In this document: piece by piece, positions 23,333 to 35,178 of the stretch
Layout: each line of letters starts with the position of its first letter
How positions within the stretch are numbered: the first letter of the stretch is position 1
NCBI GenBank assembly: GCA_030737835.1
Contig: CM060847.1
Span: 682,001-746,000 of the forward strand
Reading direction: 5' to 3'
Source of the DNA: Acorus gramineus
Lineage: Eukaryota > Streptophyta > Magnoliopsida > Acorales > Acoraceae
DNA: 64,000 bases
Position numbers and translations under genes: made by a program
The notes under the pieces: model-generated
The model's input: the letters and a program-made list of their open reading frames with translations, nothing else
What the model was told of the DNA's origin: nothing
The model's database searches: none

Positions 23333-23405
23333 TGGAGATGCAGGGGATCGAACCCTGTACCTCTCGCATGCAAAGCGAGCGCTCTACCATTTGAGCTACA
23401 TCCCC
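23333..23405 (-). tRNA. tRNA-Ala (anticodon UGC)
   Basis: The 73-nt gene has a 7-bp acceptor stem (GGGGATG with CATCTCC, one G-U pair), D-loop TAGCTCAAATGGTAGAGC, anticodon loop with TGC in CTTTGCATG, T-arm GGTTCGATCC and discriminator A. The A and B box sequences match pol III internal promoters. The sequence past the 3' end on this strand has T4-T5 runs that would terminate pol III. There is no intron and CCA is not encoded, as for nuclear genes. Confidence 0.96.
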
Positions 23406-26400
23406 TTTGTTTGGTTAAACTGCTTATGAAAGATACACATATAATTATAACTGTTTTTAGTAAAGAATAAAGCATGAAAACCAAAAACTGCCTGTTTTTT
23501 TAACATTTAATTTTTTTTCATATATCTCGTAATTTTTCTTTTTCAATATATATTAAATTTTTTAAATCCATGTAAACATCTAGCATCAACTCATAAAGTC
23601 ACATCTAACATGACTTGGGACTAGAGAGGTTTTATACTTTAAATTTGAACTCATCCCATTTTATCAAAAAGAATAAAAAATTCCATATTTCCCAACCCTT
23701 ATTTTTTTAAAATTCTAATATATTTGTCCTGTAATTGTTAGGTTGTAGAGAGATGCGTTTAACTGACATGCAAAATCAAAATCTAAAATAAGAAAAATGC
23801 ACCTAATGCAAGACCCAAAATAGAGCTTTGAATTACAATAGACTCTAGAGCGCATACAACCTTGAGTAGTCTGAGATACCTTCACCACCAAACAGCTTTT
23901 CACCTCGGAAGCTCAGAAGCACAAGTAATAACAACCCACTAATTTGTCAGGATTCATGACAACTTTGGAAAAAAAGGTGCTGAGAGAACTTGAAGAGTAA
24001 AACTGAGTCCCCCACACTGCACTGAATCACCTGAGATTGAATCCTTCAGATAAGGCGTTGCAGACGAACTATGTTTCATCAATGGACTTTTCATTGAAGA
24101 GGCCTTTCATGCAGCATCTGGCGCCATATGCTTCAATATACCAGGTAGAAAGTACTGCAAACTTCTTTAAAACAATATGATGGTTGTCCAAATTTCTCAA
24201 GCCAAAATGTTTTGTACATTTAGAAAAGACTAGGACTCCCTTCAAAAAAGGACCAGCTTACAACACTGTTGGCTCAACAACAAACAAGTTTGTTGAAAAT
24301 TAAAAACATCTTTGAAACAAAACCAATTTAAAGATCACTCTTCGCAAAGAACTTTATGGATATACAAAACACCTTAGTGAGATCACAATAACATACAAAG
24401 ATGAACAGAGACGGTTAAGAAGATTCTTGGAAGAGGAGCTCCAAGTGCCAAAAGTTATTGACAGACTATCAAAGCTAAAACTTTAAACTGGCAAGACAAC
24501 AAAAAAGATTTACAAACAAAGCACATAAATTTTCAAGATAATTTGATCAATATGGTTACTACCCTGTCGCAAATAGATATTTCGGTCATGATTTGGAAAA
24601 TCATTCTATGGACAGAAGAGACAGTTAAAGTGTTGGGGTTTAAAACTAGCATAGAAAAGCTGCCAATTCCAAGCAGGCAACTTATAAGAATCTGCAAGAT
24701 TCATAAAGCACTGTCAATTACACACAATTGATATTACAACTTACAATATCCAGTAGAGCCATCTAGCACACAACTTTTATAGTGAAACTGGGTGGACCAA
24801 ATTTTGCAAATCTATAAGTAGGATCCCTGGTTAAATACAATGGATTATAATGAATTTGACCAACTTTTACCACCTTATAATGGATTTTGCCCAATCCTTG
24901 CTACCCTTCAAATCTGATGCTAATATTTGTCCCTCTTGAATAAAACTTGAAGCAAGATGGGCATCATAAGGAGGGTGTATCCCACAAAAAAAAATGTCAT
25001 ATCAAAGAGAATTCTTTCAATTGGTAATGCATTGGTAATTTCAAAAAGTCACAGAATATGGAAATGTTCTAGGTAGTCTCTGCACTAAGTAGAAAACGTT
25101 TCATATAATTCCTATTATACAAAGGAGTGAACTATGCTTTGGAAGTTACAATGGTTGTCTCAACCGAAAACAACATTTCTCAAATATGGCTTTCTTCTTG
25201 CATAATCCTAGTTTACATGGCATAGACTATATAATTGGAATCCTCTAAAAGCTACCCCATGAGACCCAAAGCTATCTTTCAAGCTTTTCCAAATTTAACC
25301 ACCAAAAGTTTAAGCAAAAGGTCTAAACATAATACTACTTCCGTATCAAAGGAATAACAGCAGAGAACACATGGTGAACAAAAAACAAAAAAAAGCCAGG
25401 TCATGACACATACCTTGTGCCAAAATTGGAAGAGACAATCACCTTGCGATTCTCTGAATGAAGACTGATGAACAGACATACTTAAGCCCTAACTGCTAAA
25501 TCTATACACATGCTGCACAACTAAAAGACTCAGCTTCCATTAAAAATATTTATTAGCCACTGGCTACTCGACAAAACAATTGTTGAAAAGGTCAACCCAA
25601 GATATGAAGATCTAAATAGCTTTAGCCTACCAGTGGCAGAAGATTAAAAATAATGGACGCTCTTCAGGAATGAGATTTTAATAAGAAATATTCCTCAAAT
25701 CAATCAAATATATTACTTGAATATGTAAAGTAGATAGAAAACTTTAGGAGCCCTTAAACAAGTCGAGGAAGACAACAAGCAAAAAAATGATTATTAGAAA
25801 TCAAACACCACTTAGTTCAAATCAAACTCATAGCGAAAAAAAAACTATTTGACTGATCTGGGAAAAAATGACCTTTTGACCGGCTGCCAATTGAAAATGT
25901 TTTTAATAAAAAAAAAAACCCATTGAGCATGACCTTTTCAAGACTGTCAACAGAAAAGTTAATTTTAACTCATGATTTCGATCTAAAAAGTGTCCAGTTT
26001 AACTGCAAAACACAATTGTGATGCAAGATCTATTTACTAGTTCTCAGCTTGCTGGGGCCAATAAAAAAAGGCATTATCAGTGCCCTAAGCCAAGAAAAAG
26101 AGGCCGCACGCAATGCTTCGAGAGAAATCCTGCAATATCAAACTTGGTGAGGATCCACAATACATATAACAGTCTTAGCCCATATTTCACAAACAACCAC
26201 TAGAAAAACACATGTTGCCTTTAACAGTTTTTATCAAAGTACTACAAATAAACAATGTAAAATGCAAGATCTATAATGAAGGAAATACCAACCAATTCTT
26301 AAAAGCAACAGCAACTCTTGCAATAAAGTGCATAAAGAATTCAACAAACACCATTAGATTTGAAGAACAGATAAACTAAAGAGAAATTTTATTTGAAAGA

Positions 26401-28705
26401 GATCTCAGTCCAACCTAAGGCATTAAAAGAGCTTGATAGTCAAAGACACCCTCAGAAGCTGAAAAAGAGCTTTTACACAATAATCACTAGCCATTTAAAA
26501 GGCTTTTAAGAAATAAAACATAAAAGCTCCAAATACTACATTGTTTTCACGGGGGAAAAAGAAAAATTAAAGAAAAGCTGTGGAAGACAGATCCGAAAAC
26601 ACAAGTTTTTAATAGCTGAATACTGAAACTTCATCACAACATATTTTGGAAATTGCATGACCGCAGTAGCAGGAACTCCAGAAGTACATCTGTCCACAAT
26701 TTAAAAGGGCAAATTTATAAGTGATTAGCAAAACGAAACAATACAAGATGTAACTGCAGTTTTGAAAGGGAAAAAAGTACTCGAAGCATGTACTCAAATT
26801 TAAAAAATGCAAAAAAAAAAAAACCATGCAAGTACTCGAAGCAGAATAGTTGTGTCCAAAAATCCCTACAACATATAAACAATGACTTTGAGAGGCCAAT
26901 GAAATCTTAATGCAATCTACTTAGAAAACATATTATTTAGTGATTTTGTAAATAATTACACAAGGAAAATTTCATCATCAAGCAATTCCTTATGAAACAA
27001 AACTTTAAATTAACCAAATATCATGGCACTCATCCAAGTCACATCTATAGTTGTTTTTTTGATAAAGAAAAATTTTAAAAACTTTGCTAGAAGGATACAT
27101 CTATAGTTGGTTTGTGATGCAGATTATAAATTCATGAAAAGGAAATAAAATATGAGGGTGCTACAGAGGACATTAAACAAGGACTTAAAAGTGGAGAAGT
27201 AAAGTTCTTCTCAGTGGCACAGATTAATGCATTGACCAAACAGAGTAGTGCAGCTAGAAAAATTTGACTTCTAATGTCGACAAACATTAGAATTATGCTG
27301 TTTGTTTCCACACTTGTAAGTTTCATACTGAGAATACATCTACTTATGCCTCAGGCTAGCACCATAAAATATTATTCGCTTATACATAAAACTCCCGGTT
27401 TTAAAACGTATCTTTGATGTAGATGAATCTATTCTCCCATTTAAACATAAACAATCTTCTACAATCGGGAGGTAGATTAACCCGTGCACTACCCTCACCA
27501 CACCACACCACCCCTACTTGGGTCACCTCCCTTCCATGTGAATCTACTGACCTTCCATGGGGTTTAACAAACCTGTGAAGCAATTTCAACTCTCATATCA
27601 AATGCAATAACCTAGGCTCACACCACAAAACTATATCATCCATTTTACCCATAAACTCACAACTTTAAAAACATGTCTCATTGTGTAAGAATATATCATA
27701 TATAGGCACAGACAAAATTCATTCATCAAACCCCAATGTGAGACTACATTGTGGCACTAGCCTCACCACATTTTTTCCCTATTTAGGTAACCTCACCCCT
27801 ACCTGGGCCCGCCTGTTGGATTGTTAGCACAGCACAATGGTCAACTACAAGATTTTTGTAATAAGTACCCCAAAAACACTCCCTGAGCAATGATTTCAAC
27901 GCATGAACTAAGTGAGACACATGCGTACATTATACCATACCAACAAGCCTTTTACCATCTACTTCAGGTAAGTTCACTAAAACACCTCCATTTTTAATAC
28001 TCCATAACATTGATCAATGATTTTTCATCTCATGTACCATCCCCTATTTTGGCCAGTATCCAGAATTGCAAAGCCATCAGAAGCATTTGTGCACATGTGA
28101 GTCACAAAAAAATATTCACATAAACATGTGCCTGTATTACTCAATTGCATAAATTTTCAAAATACACAGATCTACACAATTATGCTGTTTCAGAAAAATA
28201 ATGAAATGCTATGGAGGGTGTTAAATAGCCCAAGTAATAAAAATTTCTAAAAGAAGACATGAAAAGATAAAATCTTTCTTAAATACTGTTACATTTGAAG
28301 ACAAATATATATGGATTTGAAAGTTTTGTCCTGAAGAACCTTCAAAAGTCACATCAAATCAATGTGATCTTAATCCTACAATGGGTATTCTATACATGAT
28401 TTTACGTGTTATAAATTTCCAATAAATAACTTATATCAATACACGATAGATAAATAAAATTAAACCATGTCCACAACAATTAAATCATACAAAACCATGT
28501 CAAAAGCACCAAATAATACTTCTACAAAAACATGCAAGAGTCCTAATTATTTTTTAATGACTAAGCTCTATGATAGACATAGGTTAACCTTTGACTAAAA
28601 CCTTCTGCTCAAATTAGCATTAAAATTGAATATTTAAATATGCAAATAGCACACCCAATCTAACAACGATAAATTCCACCTTGGCAAACTTACCAGAGTC
28701 CTTAC
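23406..28705 (-). other. Gene-free 5.3 kb; probable spliced 3' UTR/introns of the UBA2-type gene
   Basis: No protein-coding exon is recognisable on either strand. The stop codon at 28706-28708 is followed at once by GTAAGG, and a second donor-like GGTAAG lies 11 nt further on, so transcription and splicing probably continue into this region. Exon-like islands with an AG acceptor before less AT-rich sequence appear on the minus strand near 26,130-26,020, 25,500-25,410 and 24,130-23,990. Which are real exons cannot be told by eye. 27,400-27,850 is a CA/CT-rich stretch. Confidence 0.45.
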
Positions 28706-30112
28706 CTAGTGGCCCGTGTATCCTCCCATATATCCTGTCTGGCCCCTTCCCCCACTCCCCTGTCCCATCTGTGGGTTCCCATATCCCCCACCCTGCATTG
28801 CAGGCTGGTTCCCATACCCACCCATCATGGCAGGGTTAGCAGCCGGATTCGCATACCCACCTTGCATCACATGCTGCCCATTATTCACCATCTGCGCACC
28901 CCCTGGGTTCACTACAGACCCAGCACCCGCAGTGCCCAGGAGATTCGTAAGCCCCAGGCCAGTACCCTGGGCTGCAAGCAGAGCCGTGATCGCCTGCCCA
29001 ATAGCCGGGTTAAACCCAGCGACAGCCCCAGGCCCTGCTGCAGCTGGATTATAACCCATTCCACCAGCCACAGCCGGGGACTGGCCGACCATATGTGCAG
29101 GCCCAGGCCCCCCTGCAAAGCCAGTATTATCACTCCTCGGAAAGTGCGTCGGGCGCGGGTTCTGGTGGGGGAACATGCCAACCACCTTGTTTGGCTTCGG
29201 CCCATCGATGGCCTTCTGGCAGTGCAATATATGACCATCAAAGCTCTTGTGTGGCTCCTCCAAAGCCTTTCTCGCGCTCTCCACCGACTTATACACGAAC
29301 AAGGCGAAACCTTTTGGCTTCCCCGTCTGCTTATCCATCCCCAACGGCCCTTCCTCGATCTCCCCGTACTTTGAAAAGAACTGAAGCAGCTTCTGCGGGT
29401 CAAGATCCGCCGAGACATTGCTCACATAGATCTTCTTCTGCGTGTGCTCCGACACAGGCAAGGCCGGGGGTTGGGTTGGGGCGGGCCCAGCGGACGCCAG
29501 CTGGCAGGCCGTCATGCGGTTCCCAATCTTCTTCTGGGGCTCCAAAAGGGCCCGACGTGCCCCGACCCGGGTCTTGAAGAGGATGAACCCGTAGCCCTTG
29601 GACTTCCCGGAGACCTTGTCGCGGACGGCGTTGCAGTCCTCGATCTCTCCGTAGCCCCGGAAGGCCTCGGCGAGGGTCTCGGCGGTGGTATCCCAGCCGA
29701 GGCCGTGGACGAAGATCTTGCGATGGACCGGATCGGACTCGGCGGACCGGGTCACTCGGTCCATCACGTCAGGGTGGGCCTCCGCCGCCTCTTTCAGGAG
29801 CTCGATCAGCTGCTCCTTCGTGAAGGGCTCCAGGAGCTTCTCCACCGCCTCCGGCTCGATATCCCCCGGCTCTGCATCCCCACCGCCGACGCCGACGTCG
29901 GCGGAAGAGGGGGTTTCGGTTTGATCGGGGGTTTCGTCGTCGTCTTCTTCATCTTCGTAGGTCTCCTCTTCGTAGAGCGTCTCTCCTTCGTTTAGGGTTT
30001 CTTCGGTTGAAGCGGCGGCGGTGAGGGTCGACTCTTCGAGGGTTGGGGTTTCTTCTTCGGCGGCGGAGGCGGACGGGCCGGATTTCGGGGTGAGCTTTCG
30101 TTTCTTCGCCAT
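28706..30112 (-). CDS. UBA2: UBA2-type RNA-binding protein with two RRMs
   Basis: An uninterrupted 468-aa frame. UBA2 proteins are nuclear hnRNP-like proteins that associate with UBP1, bind U-rich RNA and are linked to mRNA stability and wound or ABA responses. Residues 1-95 start with a basic MAKKRK, then are very acidic (DEEDDDE near 55-60). RRM1 is about 132-207, with RNP2 IFVHGL (133-138) and RNP1 KGYGFILF (172-179). RRM2 is about 227-303, with RNP2 IYVSNV and RNP1 KGFALFVY. From about 310 on the protein is Gly/Asn/Met/Gln-rich with repeated GGYGN and GGYANP elements, a low-complexity tail typical of the family. The length is close to that of Arabidopsis UBA2a. The start is the ATG at 30112. 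Codons are GC-rich compared with surrounding DNA. The stop abuts a 5' splice site. Which UBA2 member it is cannot be decided here. Confidence 0.93.
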   Translation of the reverse strand: MAKKRKLTPKSGPSASAAEEETPTLEESTLTAAASTEETLNEGETLYEEETYEDEEDDDETPDQTETPSSADVGVGGGDAEPGDIEPEAVEKLLEPFTKEQLIELLKEAAEAHPDVMDRVTRSAESDPVHRKIFVHGLGWDTTAETLAEAFRGYGEIEDCNAVRDKVSGKSKGYGFILFKTRVGARRALLEPQKKIGNRMTACQLASAGPAPTQPPALPVSEHTQKKIYVSNVSADLDPQKLLQFFSKYGEIEEGPLGMDKQTGKPKGFALFVYKSVESARKALEEPHKSFDGHILHCQKAIDGPKPNKVVGMFPHQNPRPTHFPRSDNTGFAGGPGPAHMVGQSPAVAGGMGYNPAAAGPGAVAGFNPAIGQAITALLAAQGTGLGLTNLLGTAGAGSVVNPGGAQMVNNGQHVMQGGYANPAANPAMMGGYGNQPAMQGGGYGNPQMGQGSGGRGQTGYMGGYTGH

Positions 30113-31122
30113 GGATGGATGAATCGGTTCGATTGAGCGAAAATGAGGGTTAGGGTTTGCGGGAAGGGACGGATGGCTTTATTTATGGTGACGATGTTTC
30201 AATGCGAAAAAAATTCCCTTTTTTTTTTTGCGTTTAATGGAGACCATTTGATTTTCTGAATCGACGGTCAATGTTGACTGGATGATGACGTACGTGATTG
30301 GCCACAGGGGAGAGACCCTACTCGCATGTGACGTCGTAATTGTAAAAATAAAATCCGATACAAAATCTGATGAACTTATCTACGGGTCCTCAAAGTTATC
30401 CTCATATTAATTTTAGGTCCCTATCACTTTTGAAGTTTTGAATTAGTTAGTTTAGTCTTTAGTGAATGTATTTTTTATCGGTATTTCCATGGGTTTATTT
30501 TTTTCCATTTCTTTCCCATTTCACTCTTGTATTTTCTTGTTGGTTGTTTATGCCCATCTCCCTTCCACACAATCACAATGATTCTTAATATCAAGATAAG
30601 TATATTTCTAAATGAAACATTTCTAAAACTCAAATATCAAGATGTATATGTTCTAATCATTAAAATGTGTAGTGTATATGGAAGTGTTAATAATGTATAA
30701 GAGATATTTTTCAATATACATGAAAATACGAACAATGTATATGAAATTGTGGGAAAGGGACATTTTTGTTCCTCATGAAAGGGCTTCAAAATAATTTTCT
30801 ATTGTCTTAGACACTTAAAAAAATTTAAAAAGTTTTAGGGATCTAAAAATAATAAATTGATAACCATAAGGATCCTGAATTAATTTTTTCCCAATTTTTT
30901 AAACAAAGTAAACCCCAAACAAAATTTAAATTGTGATATAAAGATATTTATATAAGATAATTTAAATTGTGATATAAAGATATTCATGGATTCTATTATT
31001 CCTATCTGAAACAAGATGTGGAATCCAACCTAAATCCTTTCAAATAACAAACTTTATTTTCTATAAATATATAATCACATTGTAACAAATTCATTTTTCA
31101 TAAAATAAAAAATAAAAATTCA
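30113..31122. other. Divergent intergenic spacer between UBA2-type and LARP genes
   Basis: Both flanking genes are transcribed away from this 1-kb spacer, so it must hold both promoters. The UBA2-proximal 200 bp contain aaccctaa-type telobox sequence in the leader. The LARP-proximal 220 bp (30,890-31,110) recur in degraded form at about 37,400-37,600. Confidence 0.6.
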
Positions 31123-34100
31123 ATGACATCTCCAACAAATACAGAAGAAAATGCAGTTGGAGTGCCTCCTCCTCAAAGAGGGCCGCTGAGAAGAGAGCTT
31201 TTGAACTCTCCCCGAACCCGTTTACATTCTCAGGTATGAAAAATTATTTCTTCAATTTTTTTATATCCATTGTGTGAAATGTTTATTTGAGTCTTTTGAA
31301 AGATAAATGTTTTAATTTTTAAATAATTTTTTATACGATTTTTGGATGGATTTCCATCATAGATAATAAGCCGAATAAACATATGGATGATCTTTTTTGT
31401 TTTTATTAGTGTTATTTTCTGAATAATGTTTTTATTGTTGTTACTATTAATTCATATACTTTTATGGATAAGGAGAGAGTATATATTTAATTTGTATTAC
31501 AAAAAAATATTAAAGCATACGAAGACTAAATCCAGTCAATTCCTTAATTAACATCAACTATAGACTCATCACAGTGCATCCCGAGGAAGATCTTTGATAC
31601 ATCCTTATATTATTGGTTATTTCATTCAATATATATCGTATTGTTTCATTTGATAATCTAGTGTTTTTAAAATGGGACTTTAAATTCACATAATTTATTC
31701 ATTTTACTATCATAAAAAAACTGAATAGCTTTTTAAAAGTTAATTTTTTATTTTTAAACAACTAAAAAATATAGATAAGCTTTAAAAATTAAATAAATTA
31801 ATTCAAAAACAAAACAGAAAATCCCAATAAAAAATAAATAAGATAATAAAAACAAAGAAAGGAACAAAAAAAAACCTGGCTATGAAAAAGAAAAAAAAAA
31901 TAACATGTGACTTATAATATTTTGTTATTTGTAAATAAATAATAATTAAAATAAAATCCAGGTAAAATACAAATCCAAGAACAAAATACAAAACCCAAAA
32001 CCCAATAATATAGGGATAAAAAACAGGGAAAAAAAAGTAAATAATAACAAACGTAAAAATTTTAACAAAAAAACCTGAAAATAATTTTTTTAAAAAAATT
32101 GAAAAATAACATATACTAAATAAATTCTATATGAACTAATCAACTGCATATTCAATATTTCATAAAACTGACAATGTTAACAAAAAAAAACTATATTATT
32201 AAATACTATGGGAAATTAAATATTGAAAAATGTTAGACTGAGTCATATTCACCGATCAAAACCCAAACCTCATATGTTTTCATTTTTAAAAAAATATTAA
32301 GTATCATCTTATGAGACATATGTTTTGATACAAATGCATATAACTCTATTTCAAGTTGAATGAATTCATTTTTAGTAAGTATAATAAAATATTTTATGTG
32401 GTATATGCAACATGTATATGTTTTACTGAATTTCTAATGTGGTATATAAGACTCTGTTTTGACGTGAAAAAAAAAACATAGCGTAATAGCACTATATTGT
32501 TTGGTTGGACGGCAGACCAGCCGATGGGCCTGGGCCTGGGCCTGGTGATTGACTTCTAGGGAAAATGAATGCGAATGTGATGGGCTGACATTGCATATGA
32601 CTTTTCTGTTGGTCTTCACGTGAAGGCCGGGGCCCACGACTATTTTTGCTGCACAATCTTTTGTCATGATTTATTTGGTGATCGACAGGAGATGGTGGTG
32701 GCAAAAATCTACAGTTTTTCGAAAACTATATATATATATATATATATATTATATTTATTTTGAACTGAAATATTTGTTATACCAATACATTGGTTATTAT
32801 AACTCACAAACCCGTCTGTTCATAATCCTTCCTAGGGTTTAGAGTTCTTTTTCATTTTAGTTAAGGTTTTAAAGGACTGATTGATGTGTGTTTGAAACTA
32901 CTCTTGGGGCATGAAGTTCGGCTTCAACTGGCGAAAAGTGGTTCTTTTAATGTGTTGATTTTCTCTTAAATTTTAAGCAGTGAAAGACTTCTTGTTGCAG
33001 CTGTATAAATTATATTGTATATACACTGAAAAAACTTGTTTTTTTCTTTGGAAATGTACCCTGTAGAATATAAAAGTTGATGGAATGTTAGACACACTAG
33101 GCTGGTTTGATAAGGGGATAAATGAGTAAGAGAATAATTTATCCCTGTTTGGTATAAAAAATAATTAGAAATAATCAGGATAAACTGTGAATAGTTGTCT
33201 AATTTTAAAATTAAAATGAAGATATTTTTTTTATCTAAAAGCTGGAATAACATTCATCCTCATTTTTTATTTTAATTTTAATAAATGTGAATATGAACAA
33301 AATTGATAGACTTTTTATTCCTTAAAATTAAAACTAAACTCCTTGACAAACTAACCCAAGAAGAATAAACATCTATTTTTTGTTTAAGATGTTAGTTTTG
33401 ATGCAAGTTCTAATGGTGAAGTAGTTTATTGCTTATTGGAAATGTTTGTTTTATTCCAGGGACCTATAAGGCATCATACCTCAACTTTTGGTGTGAGCAA
33501 TAATCATCATTTGAATAATAACCAACAATTAAATCAACAACACAATGCTCCTACAAATGGCACACGTCCACTTTGGTCCCATTCTCAGAGTTTCAACAAT
33601 TATGAGAATGCTCCACATTTGTACCCCATTTATCCAGAAGCATATTATCATGGGATGATAAATTCTGGTTTTGAGAATCCCATGCACAGTTATATACCAT
33701 ACAATCATGAAGGTGGAAGACCCAACGCTCAGATGAACTTCTATCCTCCACTCCCAGGGGATCATCATGGATATTTTCACCAATATCCATATGATCATGT
33801 TAACAGACAACATCTTGCACCATGGGATGTTAATGTGAACATGGGGTGGTCCCACCCATGGATCTTTGATCCCCAAAACAGTGACAATATGTTTCAAGAT
33901 GTTGTACCAGGACCTTATTTTGGTCCACCTAACTTCGTCAATGGACAATCTTTTACAGGTATATATCATTGTTGTATCATTTGATGGTGCATGTTTTGCT
34001 ATGTTTTTTTATGACTTACTTGACAATAGCTCATATTCTTGATTTTAGGTCCTGCTCATCCAGAGATATCAAGAAGAGGACCTCCACCTCACCAAATACA

Positions 34101-35178
34101 TTCTCATAATCCTCACCCTCACAGGCTAACCTTGAGAAATAATGTGGTGAGACAAGTAGAGTATTATTTCAGGTAATTAAAATTGTTTTTTCTTTCCTAT
34201 TTGGTTGAGCTTTACATGAAATTATTGTATATTAAATATATTATTTTTCCAGGAATTGTAACATTCAAATTTTTATATGATTTGTGTCCCATTGTTTTTG
34301 TAGTGACCAAAATTTGCCAACAGATTTTTTTTTGAAAAGGCAACTAGATGATCAAGGATGGGTTTCAATAAATAAAATTGCAACCTTCAAAAGAGTATGT
34401 TATCACTTAATTCACTTCATTCATATGTAATTTTTTTTTATACTCAATTCATATATAACTTGAATTTTAATAGCTGACATTTTGTGTCACTCATGATATT
34501 AGGATTACAGTTTTATATGACATTGAAATCTCTCTAATGTCTCTGAAGATATGGTTTTTATCTAAACTTGCAGCTTCAGAGTATGACCAGAGATATCCCT
34601 TTCATTTTAGATGCATTGCGGAGCTCCACCTTTATAGAAGTGCAGGTTATCCATTAATCTCTTGCCTTTAACATTTTCTAGATATTTATTAATATATGTG
34701 CTAATAAAGTTTTGGTGAAAACCATGTGCTTCTTCTCTGCTTTTTTTATCACCTCACTATCATAATTTTTTTCTACTTGGACTGATAGGGTAACAAAATA
34801 CGAAGGCGCGATTACATGACATGGCGAACTACCTCAGAAAATCAGGAGTCTTCAGCTAGGGCTGGAATGCAACCTGATCATCCTGACAACAATGCCAATA
34901 TTAAAGCAGAGGTTCAACGCCCTCTAGCAGGGATGAATATCTCGGGTCAACATATCTCTACTACACATGATGATAGTATTCAACCATCTAATAATGGATT
35001 AGAATGTGAACAACAAGCGTGCGATAACGAAAATTTGGTCGTAAACATAACAAACATTGGAAGTGTGTTTTTTAACATAATATGTAATTCTAAATCACAT
35101 GTTCAAGCAGACATGTGTGAAGCTCCAGCATCTAAAGAGGAATCAGTTGATGACTCTCCAAACGACCAGAAATCTTGA
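31123..35178 (+). CDS. LARP1: La-related protein (LARP1-type, La motif)
   Basis: LARP1-type proteins bind mRNA through a La motif and influence mRNA stability or translation in the cytoplasm. Six exons join in frame: 31123-31233, 33460-33958, 34049-34172, 34304-34394, 34574-34645, 34789-35178 (428 aa), all with GT-AG introns. Residues 38-230 are His/Asn/Pro/Tyr-rich and low complexity. The La motif is about 233-306: NVVRQVEYYFSDQNLPTDFF, QLDDQGWVSINKIATFKR, then SSTFIEVQGNKIRRRD. The conserved aromatic residues are present. No RRM or DM15 repeat follows, as in the short plant LARP1b/c type. It is shorter than typical family members, mainly at the N-terminus, and the first intron is 2.2 kb, so the short first exon is the least certain part. 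The 3' end converges on an AGO-derived fragment. The last exon has a degraded copy at 39,550-39,790. Confidence 0.85.
33099..33360. mobile_element. Possible MITE in LARP intron 1
   Basis: About 260 bp whose ends, taggctggtttgataag and ccttgacaaactaaccc, are loosely inverted, with an AT-rich interior. The inverted repeat is imperfect and I cannot identify a target duplication. The intron also has a TA run at about 32,728-32,750 and a triple GGGCCT repeat at about 32,525-32,544. Confidence 0.35.

Noticed and set aside
23990..24130. Possible C/D-box snoRNA on minus (ttgatgaaa ... tctgaag)
   Set aside because: The C box does not fit RUGAUGA well, there is no terminal stem, and no C'/D' pair or guide match is evident.
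28709..29995. Long plus-strand open frames (up to 221 aa) opposite the UBA2-type gene
   Set aside because: They are antisense shadows of GC-rich RRM coding sequence and have no protein-family character.
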